Assembly (NCBI RefSeq): GCF_044904605.1
Contig: NZ_JADIKI010000022.1
Coordinates: forward strand, 992,001-1,056,000
DNA length: 64,000 nucleotides
Direction of reading: 5' to 3'
Origin: Dyella_B humi
GTDB lineage: Bacteria > Pseudomonadota > Gammaproteobacteria > Xanthomonadales > Rhodanobacteraceae
The notes below the pieces were generated by a model that was not told the DNA's origin, ran no database searches, and saw only the letters and a program-made list of their open reading frames with translations. Positions 8,641-16,909 of this stretch are shown piece by piece. A program made the position numbers and the translations under genes. Position 1 is the first letter of the stretch; the number at the start of each line of letters is the position of its first letter.

Positions 8641-10257
8641 ATGACTGTTCGCGAGAAGGGGCTGCTCGCAGGCCTGCTTGTGCTGCTTGGGCTGGGAGCC
8701 ATATATCTACATGCCGGCGCACCGTGGCCTCAGTCCGTATCGCCGGCGAAGGCCGCTTCCATTGCGATCCATAAGAGGGTTCCTGTTCCATTGTGGCGGC
8801 CCGCACCCGAGCCTTTCACCAAGGACATCAAAGCCTTCGTTGCCTCTGTTAGGGAGGCGGAGAAACTGACCGATCCCGTGCAGCGCTGCCTGGCTTATCC
8901 CGATCCACCGGGTAGCCACTGGACGCATGACGCTGTTGTCGCGTATTGCCGGTATCGCTTTCAGCCGACCATAACCTTTGCCGAAGTCAAAGATCTGATC
9001 GAGCATGGGAAGGCGGCCGAACTGGATCGGCGCATGGACGAAGCATTGCAGGCACAGCTCACGCAGCCGGACGCGCGCGGGCGGCTCGACCACATCTTCT
9101 TGAATGATTTCAACGGTTCTTTCGCCACCCGAGAATTGCTCGACGCATGGAAGCGTAACTCGCCCAACAGTGCATACGCATATGCGGCTAGCGGTTATGC
9201 GTACGTTGAGATGGCGCATGCCCAGCGTGGCGGCCAATTTGCGCGTGATACGGCCCAGGAAAAGCTCGACGCGATGGATCGCCTCTTGCGTGAGGCCGAT
9301 TCTGATCTGCAGCATTCCATCAGCTTGAATCCAAAGATAACGCCCGACTACGTGGCAATGATGCATGCAGCAGGCTTGGAATTCGGTGACGAGTACGCGA
9401 AGCGTGCGATCGCACTAGGGCTGAAAGCAGACCCTTTCAACTGGTCCATTTACAATGAAATGCTGTGGCTTGTGCAGCCGCAGTGGTTCGGCTCGCTTCA
9501 CGCCATGCAGCGTGTTGCAGACTTGGCCTTGAAGCGCGCGAAGCAGAATCCATTGCTGTGGATGGAGAAGCAGGTTGTTGAACGTTATCAAACCAATGCA
9601 AGTGGCTGCGATTGCGCGCCGCCACCGCAAGCGGATCATTTTCCTGCTGCGTTCGATGAACTGGCGGCCAGCGGCGAACTTGCTACGGCCGGCAAGACAG
9701 CTGGCGAGCAAGGCAAGGCACCTGTCGCGGTGGTCTACCTTTCCGAGGCCATGCGCTTTCAGTCCGATGCGGAACAACTTCGTCGAAAGCGTGCCGAGCA
9801 ACTTGCGCTCGTCGGCGAGCCGCAGATGGCACTCGACGAAGTCAATAAGCTGATCGCGGCGGCACCCAAGGACGAAAGCAACTACCAGGCGCGCGGCTAC
9901 GTTTACCTTTACATGGGCGATACCCGCCGCGGTGAGCAGGATCTTGAAACCGCGCTGGCCATGAACCCGGATGACGATGAGGTGCTGGGAATGCTCGGTA
10001 ATCTCTACAGCGGCCAGACGCAGGAGTGGGACAAAGCCTGGGACATCGCCGATCGCATCATCCGTAAGTACCCGAACAGTCCGGGTGGCTGGGTGATGCG
10101 AGCTACGATCCAGGAAACGCAGCCGCGCGCGGGCCTGGAAGATACTTATCACTACTTCCAGGCTCACTTCGGTAGCGATCCGGCCATGAAGTGGCAGATC
10201 GATCACATGCGTGAAGTGCTGGTCAAGACGACGCAGGTGGGTGCCTCAGGAGGGTAG
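8641..10257 (+). CDS. TPR-containing exported or membrane-anchored protein of unknown function
   Basis: A 538-residue protein with one N-terminal hydrophobic segment (residues 7-25, GLLAGLLVLLGLGAIYL) followed by a largely helical body. Tetratricopeptide-like repeats are clear towards the C-terminus (about residues 390-480: AEQLALVGEPQMALDEVNKL, YVYLYMGDTRRGEQDLETAL, then a third). The first half has a conserved-looking cysteine-rich patch (CDCAPPPQ). The form resembles DUF4034-type proteins common in Xanthomonadales, but that assignment is from memory. It stands alone, divergent from ada-alkA and convergent with the cytochrome b gene. Confidence 0.8.
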   Translation: MTVREKGLLAGLLVLLGLGAIYLHAGAPWPQSVSPAKAASIAIHKRVPVPLWRPAPEPFTKDIKAFVASVREAEKLTDPVQRCLAYPDPPGSHWTHDAVVAYCRYRFQPTITFAEVKDLIEHGKAAELDRRMDEALQAQLTQPDARGRLDHIFLNDFNGSFATRELLDAWKRNSPNSAYAYAASGYAYVEMAHAQRGGQFARDTAQEKLDAMDRLLREADSDLQHSISLNPKITPDYVAMMHAAGLEFGDEYAKRAIALGLKADPFNWSIYNEMLWLVQPQWFGSLHAMQRVADLALKRAKQNPLLWMEKQVVERYQTNASGCDCAPPPQADHFPAAFDELAASGELATAGKTAGEQGKAPVAVVYLSEAMRFQSDAEQLRRKRAEQLALVGEPQMALDEVNKLIAAAPKDESNYQARGYVYLYMGDTRRGEQDLETALAMNPDDDEVLGMLGNLYSGQTQEWDKAWDIADRIIRKYPNSPGGWVMRATIQETQPRAGLEDTYHYFQAHFGSDPAMKWQIDHMREVLVKTTQVGASGG

Positions 10258-10350
10258 GTTGGGATGGGCCCCGGATCATGATCCGGGCGAACCCCAACAT
10301 CGCCACACACATTCCCATGTTGGGGTTCGCGTGCGCTCACCCCAACCTAC
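10256..10350. terminator. Nested hairpins between convergent genes
   Basis: Three dyads are packed together: an inner ccccggatcatgatccggg palindrome, a cgaaccccaacat / atgttggggttcg inverted repeat around a 16-base loop, and outer gtaggttggg / caccccaacctac arms. The outer arms resemble those of family D. Placed at the 3' ends of two convergent genes, this is likely a bidirectional transcription barrier, although no U-run is present. Confidence 0.5.
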
Positions 10351-10885
10351 GTCCGATGCCCGTCATGCTCGACAACACACCATCCCGCCGAATCAGTCCG
10401 TGATACAACGCAGCGCCCAAATGCGCGAGGAACGTGAGAAACAACAACATCGCCAGCCACGCATGCGCATGCCGCAAGATCGCAAAGGCTGCAGCATTCA
10501 CTGGAAAAATCGGCGGCAATCGCAACGAATGGCTCAACATCACCGGATAACCACCCGCCGACAGCATGGCCCAGCCGACCAGCGGAATCGTCAGCATTAG
10601 CGCGTACAGCAAATAGTGCGATGCATACGCCGCGAGCTTTTGCACAGCCGGAAGATCGGCAGGCAAGGGCGGTGGCGGATTGCGCAGGCGTACGATCAGT
10701 CGCACTACGGCGAGCACGAATATCGCGATGCCCAACGGCTTGTGGATGGCGAGCAGCCAGCTATGTCGTTCGGAAACGGATGCCACCATACCCACGCCGA
10801 TAAACAGCATCGCCAGAATCATCACCGCCATCAGCCAATGCAGCACGCGCGCGGTGGGTACGAATTGCGAAGATGGGCGCGTCAT
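10337..10885 (-). CDS. Cytochrome b561 family protein
   Basis: A 182-residue, four-helix membrane protein of the bacterial CybB type. Likely heme b ligands are visible as histidines in helix 1 (ARVLHWLMAVMI), after helix 1-2 (WLLAIHKPLGIAIF) and in helices 3-4 (AYASHYLLYALML; LRHAHAWLAMLLF). It would move electrons between the quinone pool and a periplasmic partner. Its start overlaps the stop of the catalase-like gene (TAATG), so both are translated together; the pair probably forms a periplasmic peroxidase with its electron donor. Confidence 0.92.
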   Translation of the reverse strand: MTRPSSQFVPTARVLHWLMAVMILAMLFIGVGMVASVSERHSWLLAIHKPLGIAIFVLAVVRLIVRLRNPPPPLPADLPAVQKLAAYASHYLLYALMLTIPLVGWAMLSAGGYPVMLSHSLRLPPIFPVNAAAFAILRHAHAWLAMLLFLTFLAHLGAALYHGLIRRDGVLSSMTGIGRRLG

Positions 10886-11958
10886 TACTTGGCCTCCGGC
10901 TTGTTGGCGGCAGCGGCAGTACCGGGAAGATGTGCTTCTTCGCTAGTGCGACGCAGGTACGAAGTGGCATAGGCAGCAGAGCGCGCGGGCAGTAGCGGAT
11001 CGTCGGATATCTCGATGCCGTGTGGCAGCACCGTCGGGTCGTAGTTGATATCGCGACATTCACCGCTTTCCTGCGGCTCAGTGCTGGTGAGTACCAGCGT
11101 GCCGGCATCGATCTCGCGGCGATCCGCCGGCCATGCCTTGGTGGCGTCGTTGGTGGGATCACCAGGGTTGGCGAGCGTGACGATTAGCCGCCAGCGCTGC
11201 GGGTTTTGTGCAAGCCGCTGTGCAAGATCGGCATCCAGATAATCCGGATCGCTGCTGCCGATTGCTGCATCGCTCGCTTCCGACACCATGCGCCAACGCA
11301 CCGCGTGTCGCTCGCCGTTCGCGTCGACGAACTCAAAAGCGTTCAAGCTCCAATAGCTTTCCGTGGCATAGCTTGCGGAAGGTTTCGCTGTCTTCACCCA
11401 TGCGAGAAACGCGGCGGTTTCCGGATGCGCGGCAAAGAATGCGCCAAGCTTCGCGGGATTCGGTTTATGGGTGGAAGGATCGGGCTGCTGTGCTTGCAAC
11501 TGCTCGAAGAAGGCTTGCGGCGTGGCAACCGGAAACACCGGCATGCTGTTCATGCCCGTGCGCCATTGCTGGCCGTTCGCTTGGGTAAAGCGCAATGCCA
11601 TGCTGCGGATAGGCACGCTGCTGTCGGGTGCGTAAGGATTGCCGCCTGGAACCGCAAAACGGCCGACCACTGGCGTGCGTCCCGCTGCAAACACTTCCGC
11701 GGCCGAATACGGTTGCGCCTGACCGTTGCTGTCGAAATAGCCGGCTACGCACACGCCTTTGGCGTGATTGCGGCGATAACCAGGAAACACCCCCGCATTC
11801 GCCTGCAACTGATTGACCAGGCGCTGCGCGGTGAGCCGCTGTGGCGTAAGCAAGCCGCCGACATAGCCGAGGGCAAGCACGGCAACGAGAAGCACCACGG
11901 CGATAAGCGCGAATCGCAGAAACATGCGACTGCCGGAAAGGGGAGGTGGGGCATGCAT
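10885..11958 (-). CDS. Catalase-related peroxidase, membrane-anchored or exported
   Basis: A 357-residue mini-catalase of the SrpA type. A single N-terminal hydrophobic segment (residues 13-35) directs it to the periplasm. The heme-pocket distal histidine lies in RRNHAKGVC, the catalase-core strand is present (ATESYWSLNAFEFVDANGER), and the proximal heme Tyr is expected in ARSAAYATSYLRR. At this length it lacks the full catalase wrapping and C-terminal domains, as is usual for catalase-related peroxidases. It is the first gene of a two-gene unit with cytochrome b561, which suggests peroxide or organic hydroperoxide removal fed by quinol. Confidence 0.9.
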   Translation of the reverse strand: MHAPPPLSGSRMFLRFALIAVVLLVAVLALGYVGGLLTPQRLTAQRLVNQLQANAGVFPGYRRNHAKGVCVAGYFDSNGQAQPYSAAEVFAAGRTPVVGRFAVPGGNPYAPDSSVPIRSMALRFTQANGQQWRTGMNSMPVFPVATPQAFFEQLQAQQPDPSTHKPNPAKLGAFFAAHPETAAFLAWVKTAKPSASYATESYWSLNAFEFVDANGERHAVRWRMVSEASDAAIGSSDPDYLDADLAQRLAQNPQRWRLIVTLANPGDPTNDATKAWPADRREIDAGTLVLTSTEPQESGECRDINYDPTVLPHGIEISDDPLLPARSAAYATSYLRRTSEEAHLPGTAAAANKPEAK

Positions 11959-12139
11959 GGATCACGTCCTGGAAAAAAAATGGATGAGACTGCTTACTTT
12001 CGAACATTGCTGGTCTGCGGTTACATTTTTCGCGCACGCATCTCAACGTAGGCACAAAAGTGCTTGGTCAGCCAAACGCCGGACATGCGCCGGACGTGTC
12101 AATAGCGAAACTGCCGGGCTGCAGTTTCCTGAGTGCCGG

Positions 12140-12706
12140 TTATTTCACCGGGGCCATCAAATGCTGATAGGGCGTTCCTGCCCACATGACATAAGGCATT
12201 GATGTATCCGGATCCGCACTCTTCGGATACATGTCGTAGAAAGCCGGATCGGCCCCCACGATCATGAAATGCGGTCCGGTTTTGATCCAATGGTTGCTCG
12301 GCAGCGGTTTCTTTGCGTAAGGATCGGTATTGCTGGCATCCGTGCCGCCTTCGAGCATGTACATCACGCCGATCTTGCCGGTCGGCGGCGGCTTGTGGGC
12401 CATCCATGCCTGCGCCCATTCCATTGCATTCTTGTCCATGCACATCGGGTCCGGACCGGGCGTGGCCGGGTTGTCCGGCATGCACGTAAAACCGTTGCTG
12501 CCTGTGCGCAAAGTGCGCATCGTGCCATCGGCCTCCACGGCGACGATGGTTGCCCCCTTGGCGACACCTGGTGGTGCTGCCCGCATGGCGCTGGCAATGA
12601 GTTGAGCATCACTGGGCATTTGCTTGTCGGCTGCCAGCACTGCGCTTGTGGCAACGAGCATGGCAGCGACGGCGGCAGTCCGGTACTTCGAGCCTTTCGC
12701 ACTCAT
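12140..12706 (-). CDS. Exported hypothetical protein
   Basis: A 188-residue protein with a Sec signal peptide (AAVAAMLVATSAVLAADK, cleavage near AxA). The mature part contains SMRAAPPGVAKGATIV-type sequence, a CMPDNPATPGPDPMCMDKNAMEWAQAW stretch split here for length into CMPDNPATPG and MDKNAMEWAQAW, and GPHFMIVGADP. No enzyme motif is recognised; similar exported proteins occur widely in Proteobacteria. The start at 12706 is chosen because a gggagg ribosome site lies 5 bases upstream and the signal peptide begins there; the longer frame to 12847 is rejected. It is divergent from hutU. Confidence 0.8.
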   Translation of the reverse strand: MSAKGSKYRTAAVAAMLVATSAVLAADKQMPSDAQLIASAMRAAPPGVAKGATIVAVEADGTMRTLRTGSNGFTCMPDNPATPGPDPMCMDKNAMEWAQAWMAHKPPPTGKIGVMYMLEGGTDASNTDPYAKKPLPSNHWIKTGPHFMIVGADPAFYDMYPKSADPDTSMPYVMWAGTPYQHLMAPVK

Positions 12707-12882
12707 AAGGCCTCCCGCATCGGTTGAGCAGGCCAAACCCGGATTCCGTCCGCGAGTCTGGGCGCCTGTCAAAGGTGTGTCAATTGGCCGTGGGACGCAC
12801 TGGTTTTTGCCGCACCGCAGTTGGCGGCTTCCAAACGGGACGACCATAATGAGCGTTTCCCATCGCAGTCGTAGGAACCCCG

Positions 12883-14553
12883 ATGAACGCCCCCACCCGC
12901 ATCGACACCTCCCGCATCATCCACGCCCCGCGCGGCACGGAGCTCACTTGCAAAAGCTGGCTCACCGAAGCGCCGTACCGCATGATCCAGAACAACCTGG
13001 ACCCGGCCGTAGCGGAAAACCCCGCGGAGCTCGTGGTATACGGCGGCATCGGCCGCGCCGCGCGCAACTGGGAATGCTTCGACGCCATCCTGCGCGCCCT
13101 GCGCGAACTCAACGACGATGAAACCCTGCTGGTGCAATCCGGCAAGCCGGTGGGCGTATTCCCCACTCATCCCGATGCGCCGCGCGTGCTGATCGCCAAC
13201 TCCAACCTGGTGCCGGCCTGGGCGAACTGGGAGCACTTCAACGAGCTCGATAAGAAGGGCCTGATGATGTACGGCCAGATGACGGCCGGCTCGTGGATAT
13301 ACATCGGCTCGCAAGGCATCGTGCAAGGCACCTACGAAACCTTCGTGGAAATGGGCCGCCAGCACTACAACGGTAGCCTCAAAGGCAAATGGATTCTCAC
13401 CGCGGGCCTCGGCGGCATGGGCGGCGCGCAGCCGTTGGCCGCCACGTTGGCCGGCGCATGCTCGCTCAACATCGAATGTCAGCAGAAGAGCATCGACTTC
13501 CGCCTCAAGACGCGTTACGTCGACGAGCAGGCCACCGATCTCGACGACGCACTCGCGCGCATCGAGAAATACACCAAGGCCGGCGAAGCCAAATCCATCG
13601 CGCTGCTCGGCAACGCCGCCGACGTGTTGCCCGAACTCGTGCGCCGCGGCGTAAAACCCGATGCCGTCACCGACCAGACCAGCGCACACGATCCGGTGAA
13701 CGGCTACCTGCCGCAAGGCTGGACGGTGGAACAATGGTTCGAACGCCGCAAGACCGATCCCGCCGGCACCGTCAAAGCTGCCAAGCAATCCATGAAGAAA
13801 CACGTGGAAGCCATGCTCGCCTTCCACGCGCAAGGCATTCCCACCTTCGACTACGGCAACAACATTCGCCAGATGGCGAAAGACGAAGGCTGCGCCAACG
13901 CCTTCGACTTCCCCGGATTCGTACCCGCCTTCGTACGTCCGCTGTTCTGCCGTGGTATCGGCCCGTTCCGCTGGGTCGCGCTCTCCGGCGATCCGGAAGA
14001 CATCATGAAAACCGACGCCAAGGTGAAGGAACTGATCCCCGACGATCCGCACCTGCACAACTGGCTAGACATGGCCGAAAAGCGCATCAGTTTCCAGGGC
14101 TTGCCCGCGCGCATCTGCTGGGTTGGCCTTGGCCAGCGCCACAAACTCGGTTTGGCCTTCAACGAAATGGTGCGCAAAGGCGAACTGAAAGCGCCCATCG
14201 TGATTGGTCGCGATCACTTAGATTCCGGCTCCGTCGCCAGCCCCAATCGCGAAACCGAAGCCATGAAAGATGGCAGCGATGCGGTAAGCGATTGGCCGTT
14301 GCTCAACGCATTGCTCAACACCGCCGGCGGCGCCACCTGGGTGAGCTTCCACCACGGCGGCGGCGTGGGTATGGGTTACAGCCAGCACAGCGGCGTGGTG
14401 ATCGTGTGCGATGGCACGGAAGCAGCCGACAAGCGTATTGCACGGGTGCTGTGGAACGATCCTGGTACCGGCGTGATGCGGCATGCGGATGCGGGGTATG
14501 ACATTGCTGTGCAGTGTGCGAAGGAGCAGGGGCTGAAATTGCCGATGATTTGA
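12883..14553 (+). CDS. hutU: Urocanate hydratase
   Basis: A 556-residue urocanase, standard length. It converts urocanate to imidazolonepropionate in histidine breakdown, using tightly bound NAD+. Visible motifs: the NAD-binding GLGGMGGAQP around residue 175, the conserved active-site cysteine region LPARICWVGLGQRHK, IGRDHLDSGSVASPNRET, and the HHGGGVGMGYSQHSG block near the C-terminus. No other hut gene (hutH, hutI, hutG, hutC) lies in the window, so it is either an orphan or separated from the rest of the pathway. A strong terminator follows it and the cassette array begins about 220 bases downstream. Confidence 0.97.
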   Translation: MNAPTRIDTSRIIHAPRGTELTCKSWLTEAPYRMIQNNLDPAVAENPAELVVYGGIGRAARNWECFDAILRALRELNDDETLLVQSGKPVGVFPTHPDAPRVLIANSNLVPAWANWEHFNELDKKGLMMYGQMTAGSWIYIGSQGIVQGTYETFVEMGRQHYNGSLKGKWILTAGLGGMGGAQPLAATLAGACSLNIECQQKSIDFRLKTRYVDEQATDLDDALARIEKYTKAGEAKSIALLGNAADVLPELVRRGVKPDAVTDQTSAHDPVNGYLPQGWTVEQWFERRKTDPAGTVKAAKQSMKKHVEAMLAFHAQGIPTFDYGNNIRQMAKDEGCANAFDFPGFVPAFVRPLFCRGIGPFRWVALSGDPEDIMKTDAKVKELIPDDPHLHNWLDMAEKRISFQGLPARICWVGLGQRHKLGLAFNEMVRKGELKAPIVIGRDHLDSGSVASPNRETEAMKDGSDAVSDWPLLNALLNTAGGATWVSFHHGGGVGMGYSQHSGVVIVCDGTEAADKRIARVLWNDPGTGVMRHADAGYDIAVQCAKEQGLKLPMI

Positions 14554-14582
14554 CCCTGCGATTTCAAACAGGTTGGTTCGAC

Positions 14583-14615
14583 ATTACACCCTCGCTTTTG
14601 AGGGTGTAATTTTTT
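14583..14615 (+). terminator. Rho-independent terminator of hutU
   Basis: A perfect 11-base-pair stem (attacaccctc / gagggtgtaat) with a 6-base loop gcttttis followed by a run of T residues. It lies 30 bases after the hutU stop. It insulates the cassette array from hutU transcription. Confidence 0.92.
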
Positions 14616-14771
14616 ATGGGGCGGATTTGGCGTATAAACGGGGAGTGGAGCGGCGCGTGATTGCGTGCTGCAGGGGATAAGCTATTGAATTTCGTTGGAT
14701 CCCTCTGCGAACGAGTGCGTTTGTTCGGGGTGCTTCGACGCGCAACACCTCTTTTTTAAGGCCGAATAAGA
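14616..14771. other. Leader region between hutU and the first cassette; possible attI or promoter remnant
   Basis: This 156-base stretch has no credible gene. It ends at the first GTTRRRY core (GTTAGGT at 14772). No clean R'' partner precedes that core, which is what one expects if this is an attI-like primary site and not a normal attC; the integrase that would define attI is absent. A dyad cgaacgagtgcgtttgttcg lies at about 14708-14727. Assignment is tentative. Confidence 0.35.
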
Positions 14772-14792
14772 GTTAGGTATAAGGAGATTAGA

Positions 14793-15047
14793 GTGCGAAT
14801 CCTAGTTTCTTCTGGCAAGGCGTTCCTAAGTGCTTTCCTTGCTGTCGTTGTGGCCATGTTGGTACTCAGCTTGTTTTCTGCGCACGCATTTCAGCTCTGG
14901 GCTGCTGTTGGAATCGCAGCCGGTATTGCAATAGCTGATGGTGTCCGCACATGGCGGCCGCTATCACCAAATGCCTTCGCATTGCTCGTGGGAGTTTTAG
15001 CAGCAACGGGCTCCGCGGTTGGCACGTGGTTTTCGCTACACATCTAA
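14793..15047 (+). CDS. Cassette gene 1: small membrane protein
   Basis: An 84-residue protein with two or three transmembrane segments (AFLSAFLAVVVAMLVLSLF; FQLWAAVGIAAGIAIA; FALLVGVLAATGSAVGTWF). A good aaggag ribosome site precedes the GTG start by about 6 bases, 20 bases after the cassette boundary. The TAA stop lies inside the R'' core of the following attC. No family is recognised; function unknown. Expression probably depends on a promoter in the leader region upstream. Confidence 0.75.
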   Translation: MRILVSSGKAFLSAFLAVVVAMLVLSLFSAHAFQLWAAVGIAAGIAIADGVRTWRPLSPNAFALLVGVLAATGSAVGTWFSLHI

Positions 15048-15095
15048 TTAGTCAATCAAGCGGACGCCTACAGTGCCGCTTAACTCAGGCGCTAG
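15044..15095 (+). repeat. attC site 1
   Basis: A left core around TCTAAT, the conserved caatcaagcggacgc segment, its inverse gccgcttaactcaggc, and a right core GCTAGAC at 15090. The right core has GCT where the canonical site has GTT. Defines the end of cassette 1 and start of cassette 2. Confidence 0.8.
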
Positions 15096-15121
15096 ACATC
15101 ATCAGCAAGGAGATGCAATAA

Positions 15122-15394
15122 ATGTCACCCCGGATGTGGTTCACACTGGTACTGCGCTATCTCGGTGCTTATGAAATTTTCAGCGGCTTAAATAATTTTG
15201 TCACAGCGTACAACGTTCATGAAGGCTACTACTCAATCGGTGCTTCTGCGCTGGCATATGTGAACCATGGGGTCGCAAGTGCTGCTGTTGGCGCAATCGT
15301 TCTGCTTGGAGCAGCAAATATTTCTGCGCTCCTCGTTTCCGCATTGCCATCAAAGCAAACGGAGTCGAGTAATACCGCGCCGTCAAATGTCTAG
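15122..15394 (+). CDS. Cassette gene 2: small membrane protein
   Basis: A 90-residue protein, with an N-terminal amphipathic/hydrophobic part (MWFTLVLRYLGAYEIFSGL) and one clear transmembrane segment (VASAAVGAIVLLGAANISAL), followed by a polar tail rich in Ser and Thr. A aaggag ribosome site lies 9 bases upstream. The TAG stop at 15392-15394 lies in the R'' core of the next attC. No family is recognised; function unknown. Confidence 0.75.
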   Translation: MSPRMWFTLVLRYLGAYEIFSGLNNFVTAYNVHEGYYSIGASALAYVNHGVASAAVGAIVLLGAANISALLVSALPSKQTESSNTAPSNV

Positions 15395-15444
15395 CAATTT
15401 GTCCAAACGCACGTCTCCGGCGCCGCTTAACTCAGGCGCTAGCT
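15389..15444 (+). repeat. attC site 2
   Basis: R'' GTCTAGC at 15389 and R' GCTAGCT at 15438, with a tgtccaaacgcacg left part and gccgcttaactcaggc right part. Both cores carry matching changes (AAC to AGC on the left, GTT to GCT on the right), so pairing of the folded single strand is kept. Confidence 0.85.
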
Positions 15445-15465
15445 TCCTTTACATGAGGTCAGATT

Positions 15466-16554
15466 ATGGACCAACAACTCGATTCGCAGTCCTCTTCAGA
15501 GCAAGGTGCCAGAAGGCCGAATGCACTTGTCTTCATCAGCCATGATTCGCGGGACGCCGAAATTGCAGAAGCTTTCAGCCGACTCATTGGCAGTGTTAGT
15601 GCTGGTGTACTCAAATCGTTTCGCTCTTCGGACAAAAAAGGAAATCAAGGCATTGAGTATGGAATCGAGTGGTATCCGGAAATCATGAAGAAGCTAGAAG
15701 CCGCTTCAGATGTCGTGTGTTTGCTCACTCCCTACAGCATTAATCGCCCGTGGATACTGTTTGAAGCAGGTGTCGCAAAGGGAAAATTGAACACCCCAGT
15801 TCAAGGTATAGCTCTCGGTGTTCCTCTTGCAGCCGCGGCGTCGGGGCCGTTTGCGCAGTTTCAGAACCTAGACGATGAAGTGGATTCCCTTACACGACTT
15901 GTCATTCAGCTTGTGGGCCGTATTCCTGGTGCTGAGCCAGACCGCGATGTAGTCAAGATGCAGGTGGAAGCGTTTAAACAGAAAGTTGCGCCGCTTCTGG
16001 AAAAACAGAAGTTGCCTCAAGATAAGAATTCTGATGAAAAGAAGGAAGAGGCATCGGTTGCAAAGATATTCGAGGAAATAAAGGTAATGTTCCAGGATCT
16101 ACCAGGTCGTATTGAGCGGAGGGTGGACCCGGAAAATTCCATTAATCGAAAACGCATGCGACGAATGCATCCGGGACTTATGGATGAAATGTTGCACATG
16201 ACGAGTAAGGAGCTCGGCGACAACCTTGGAATACTAATTATTAGTAGTTTCTTCAAAGAGGATTTCCCATGGCTATACGATGTGGGCGCCGAAGTCTATA
16301 GGAAATTGGAATCGGGCCATCCCGACGCGGCTGATGCTCTGAAACGTTTTATCATGCTCATTGATCGAATGACTCATCATCCAATGATGTGGGAAATGCA
16401 AGAAAGGTCAAAGGATAAGCGATTTGAGTTTGAGGAAATGATGATGTTCTCCCGTCACACGCTCGGGCGAATACTGGACCACGTCGGGAAAACTAACCAG
16501 AGTTTGACACGGACGCGGGCACGAGCGAAAAAAATACCCGCGCCGGTTAGCTAG
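15466..16554 (+). CDS. Cassette gene 3: TIR-domain protein, candidate antiphage NADase
   Basis: A 362-residue soluble protein. Residues 19-150 form a TIR domain: the first strand VFISHDSRDAEIAEAF, the WYPEIMKKLEAASDVVCLLT segment, and WILFEAGVAKGK, in which E100 matches the catalytic Glu of NAD+-cleaving TIR domains. Residues 165-210 are charged and probably coiled-coil; residues 215-345 form a helical, Met- and His-rich domain (LMDEMLHMTSKELG; MTHHPMMWEMQE) with no recognised family, perhaps a sensor or oligomerisation part. Bacterial TIR proteins commonly deplete NAD+ or make cyclic ADP-ribose signals during phage infection; that role here is inferred. Ribosome site gagg precedes the ATG. 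The stop is followed by a family D hairpin in place of a normal attC. Confidence 0.85.
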   Translation: MDQQLDSQSSSEQGARRPNALVFISHDSRDAEIAEAFSRLIGSVSAGVLKSFRSSDKKGNQGIEYGIEWYPEIMKKLEAASDVVCLLTPYSINRPWILFEAGVAKGKLNTPVQGIALGVPLAAAASGPFAQFQNLDDEVDSLTRLVIQLVGRIPGAEPDRDVVKMQVEAFKQKVAPLLEKQKLPQDKNSDEKKEEASVAKIFEEIKVMFQDLPGRIERRVDPENSINRKRMRRMHPGLMDEMLHMTSKELGDNLGILIISSFFKEDFPWLYDVGAEVYRKLESGHPDAADALKRFIMLIDRMTHHPMMWEMQERSKDKRFEFEEMMMFSRHTLGRILDHVGKTNQSLTRTRARAKKIPAPVS

Positions 16555-16630
16555 CTTGTAGGCCGGGATGCAATCCCAGGATCGCTGCAGGGTGAAACGA
16601 AAGCTTGGATTGACATCCCAGCCAACGAGC
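16554..16630 (+). repeat. Family D hairpin repeat, copy 1 (in the attC position)
   Basis: A 77-base element with arms gcttgtaggccgggatg and cagccaacgagc, and two inner ggatgcaatcccag / ttggattgacatccca parts. It begins at the last base of the TIR gene and ends 7 bases before the next GTTAGAA core at 16637. No canonical attC halves are visible around it, so it seems to have replaced or destroyed the original site, or to stand in for it. Confidence 0.7.
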
Positions 16631-16648
16631 TAAGGTGTTAGAAGTGAA

Positions 16649-16909
16649 ATGATTCATTTCGTATTGACACGCAAAGGTTACGATCAGCTCAAAGCTAGCT
16701 TTGGCACGTTTCCCTTTGCGATCTGGGTTAACAACGGGGTTCTGTCCGATGGTGAGTTAGTTGAACTTCGCGCCCAAGGGGTTTCTGTCACAAACTTCAC
16801 CATAGCAATCGATCTTAGTGACCCATTAGACGTTGCTGGTGCCATTGATACTATTCAACAGCACCATCCGAACCAGTCAATCTGGGTCGAGCATGGGTTC
16901 GGCTTCTAG
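16649..16909 (+). CDS. Cassette gene 4: small soluble hypothetical protein
   Basis: An 86-residue protein without signal or membrane segment. It reads as an alternating alpha/beta fold (MIHFVLTRKGYDQLKASFG; FAIWVNNGVLSDGELVELRA; NFTIAIDLSDPLDVAGAIDT). The ATG lies only 11 bases after the cassette boundary, with no clear ribosome site inside the cassette. The TAG stop is inside the R'' core of attC 3. Function unknown. Confidence 0.7.
   Translation: MIHFVLTRKGYDQLKASFGTFPFAIWVNNGVLSDGELVELRAQGVSVTNFTIAIDLSDPLDVAGAIDTIQQHHPNQSIWVEHGFGF

Noticed and set aside
12769..14058. 429-codon minus-strand open frame
   Set aside because: Antisense to hutU, which is unmistakable; composition typical of a shadow.
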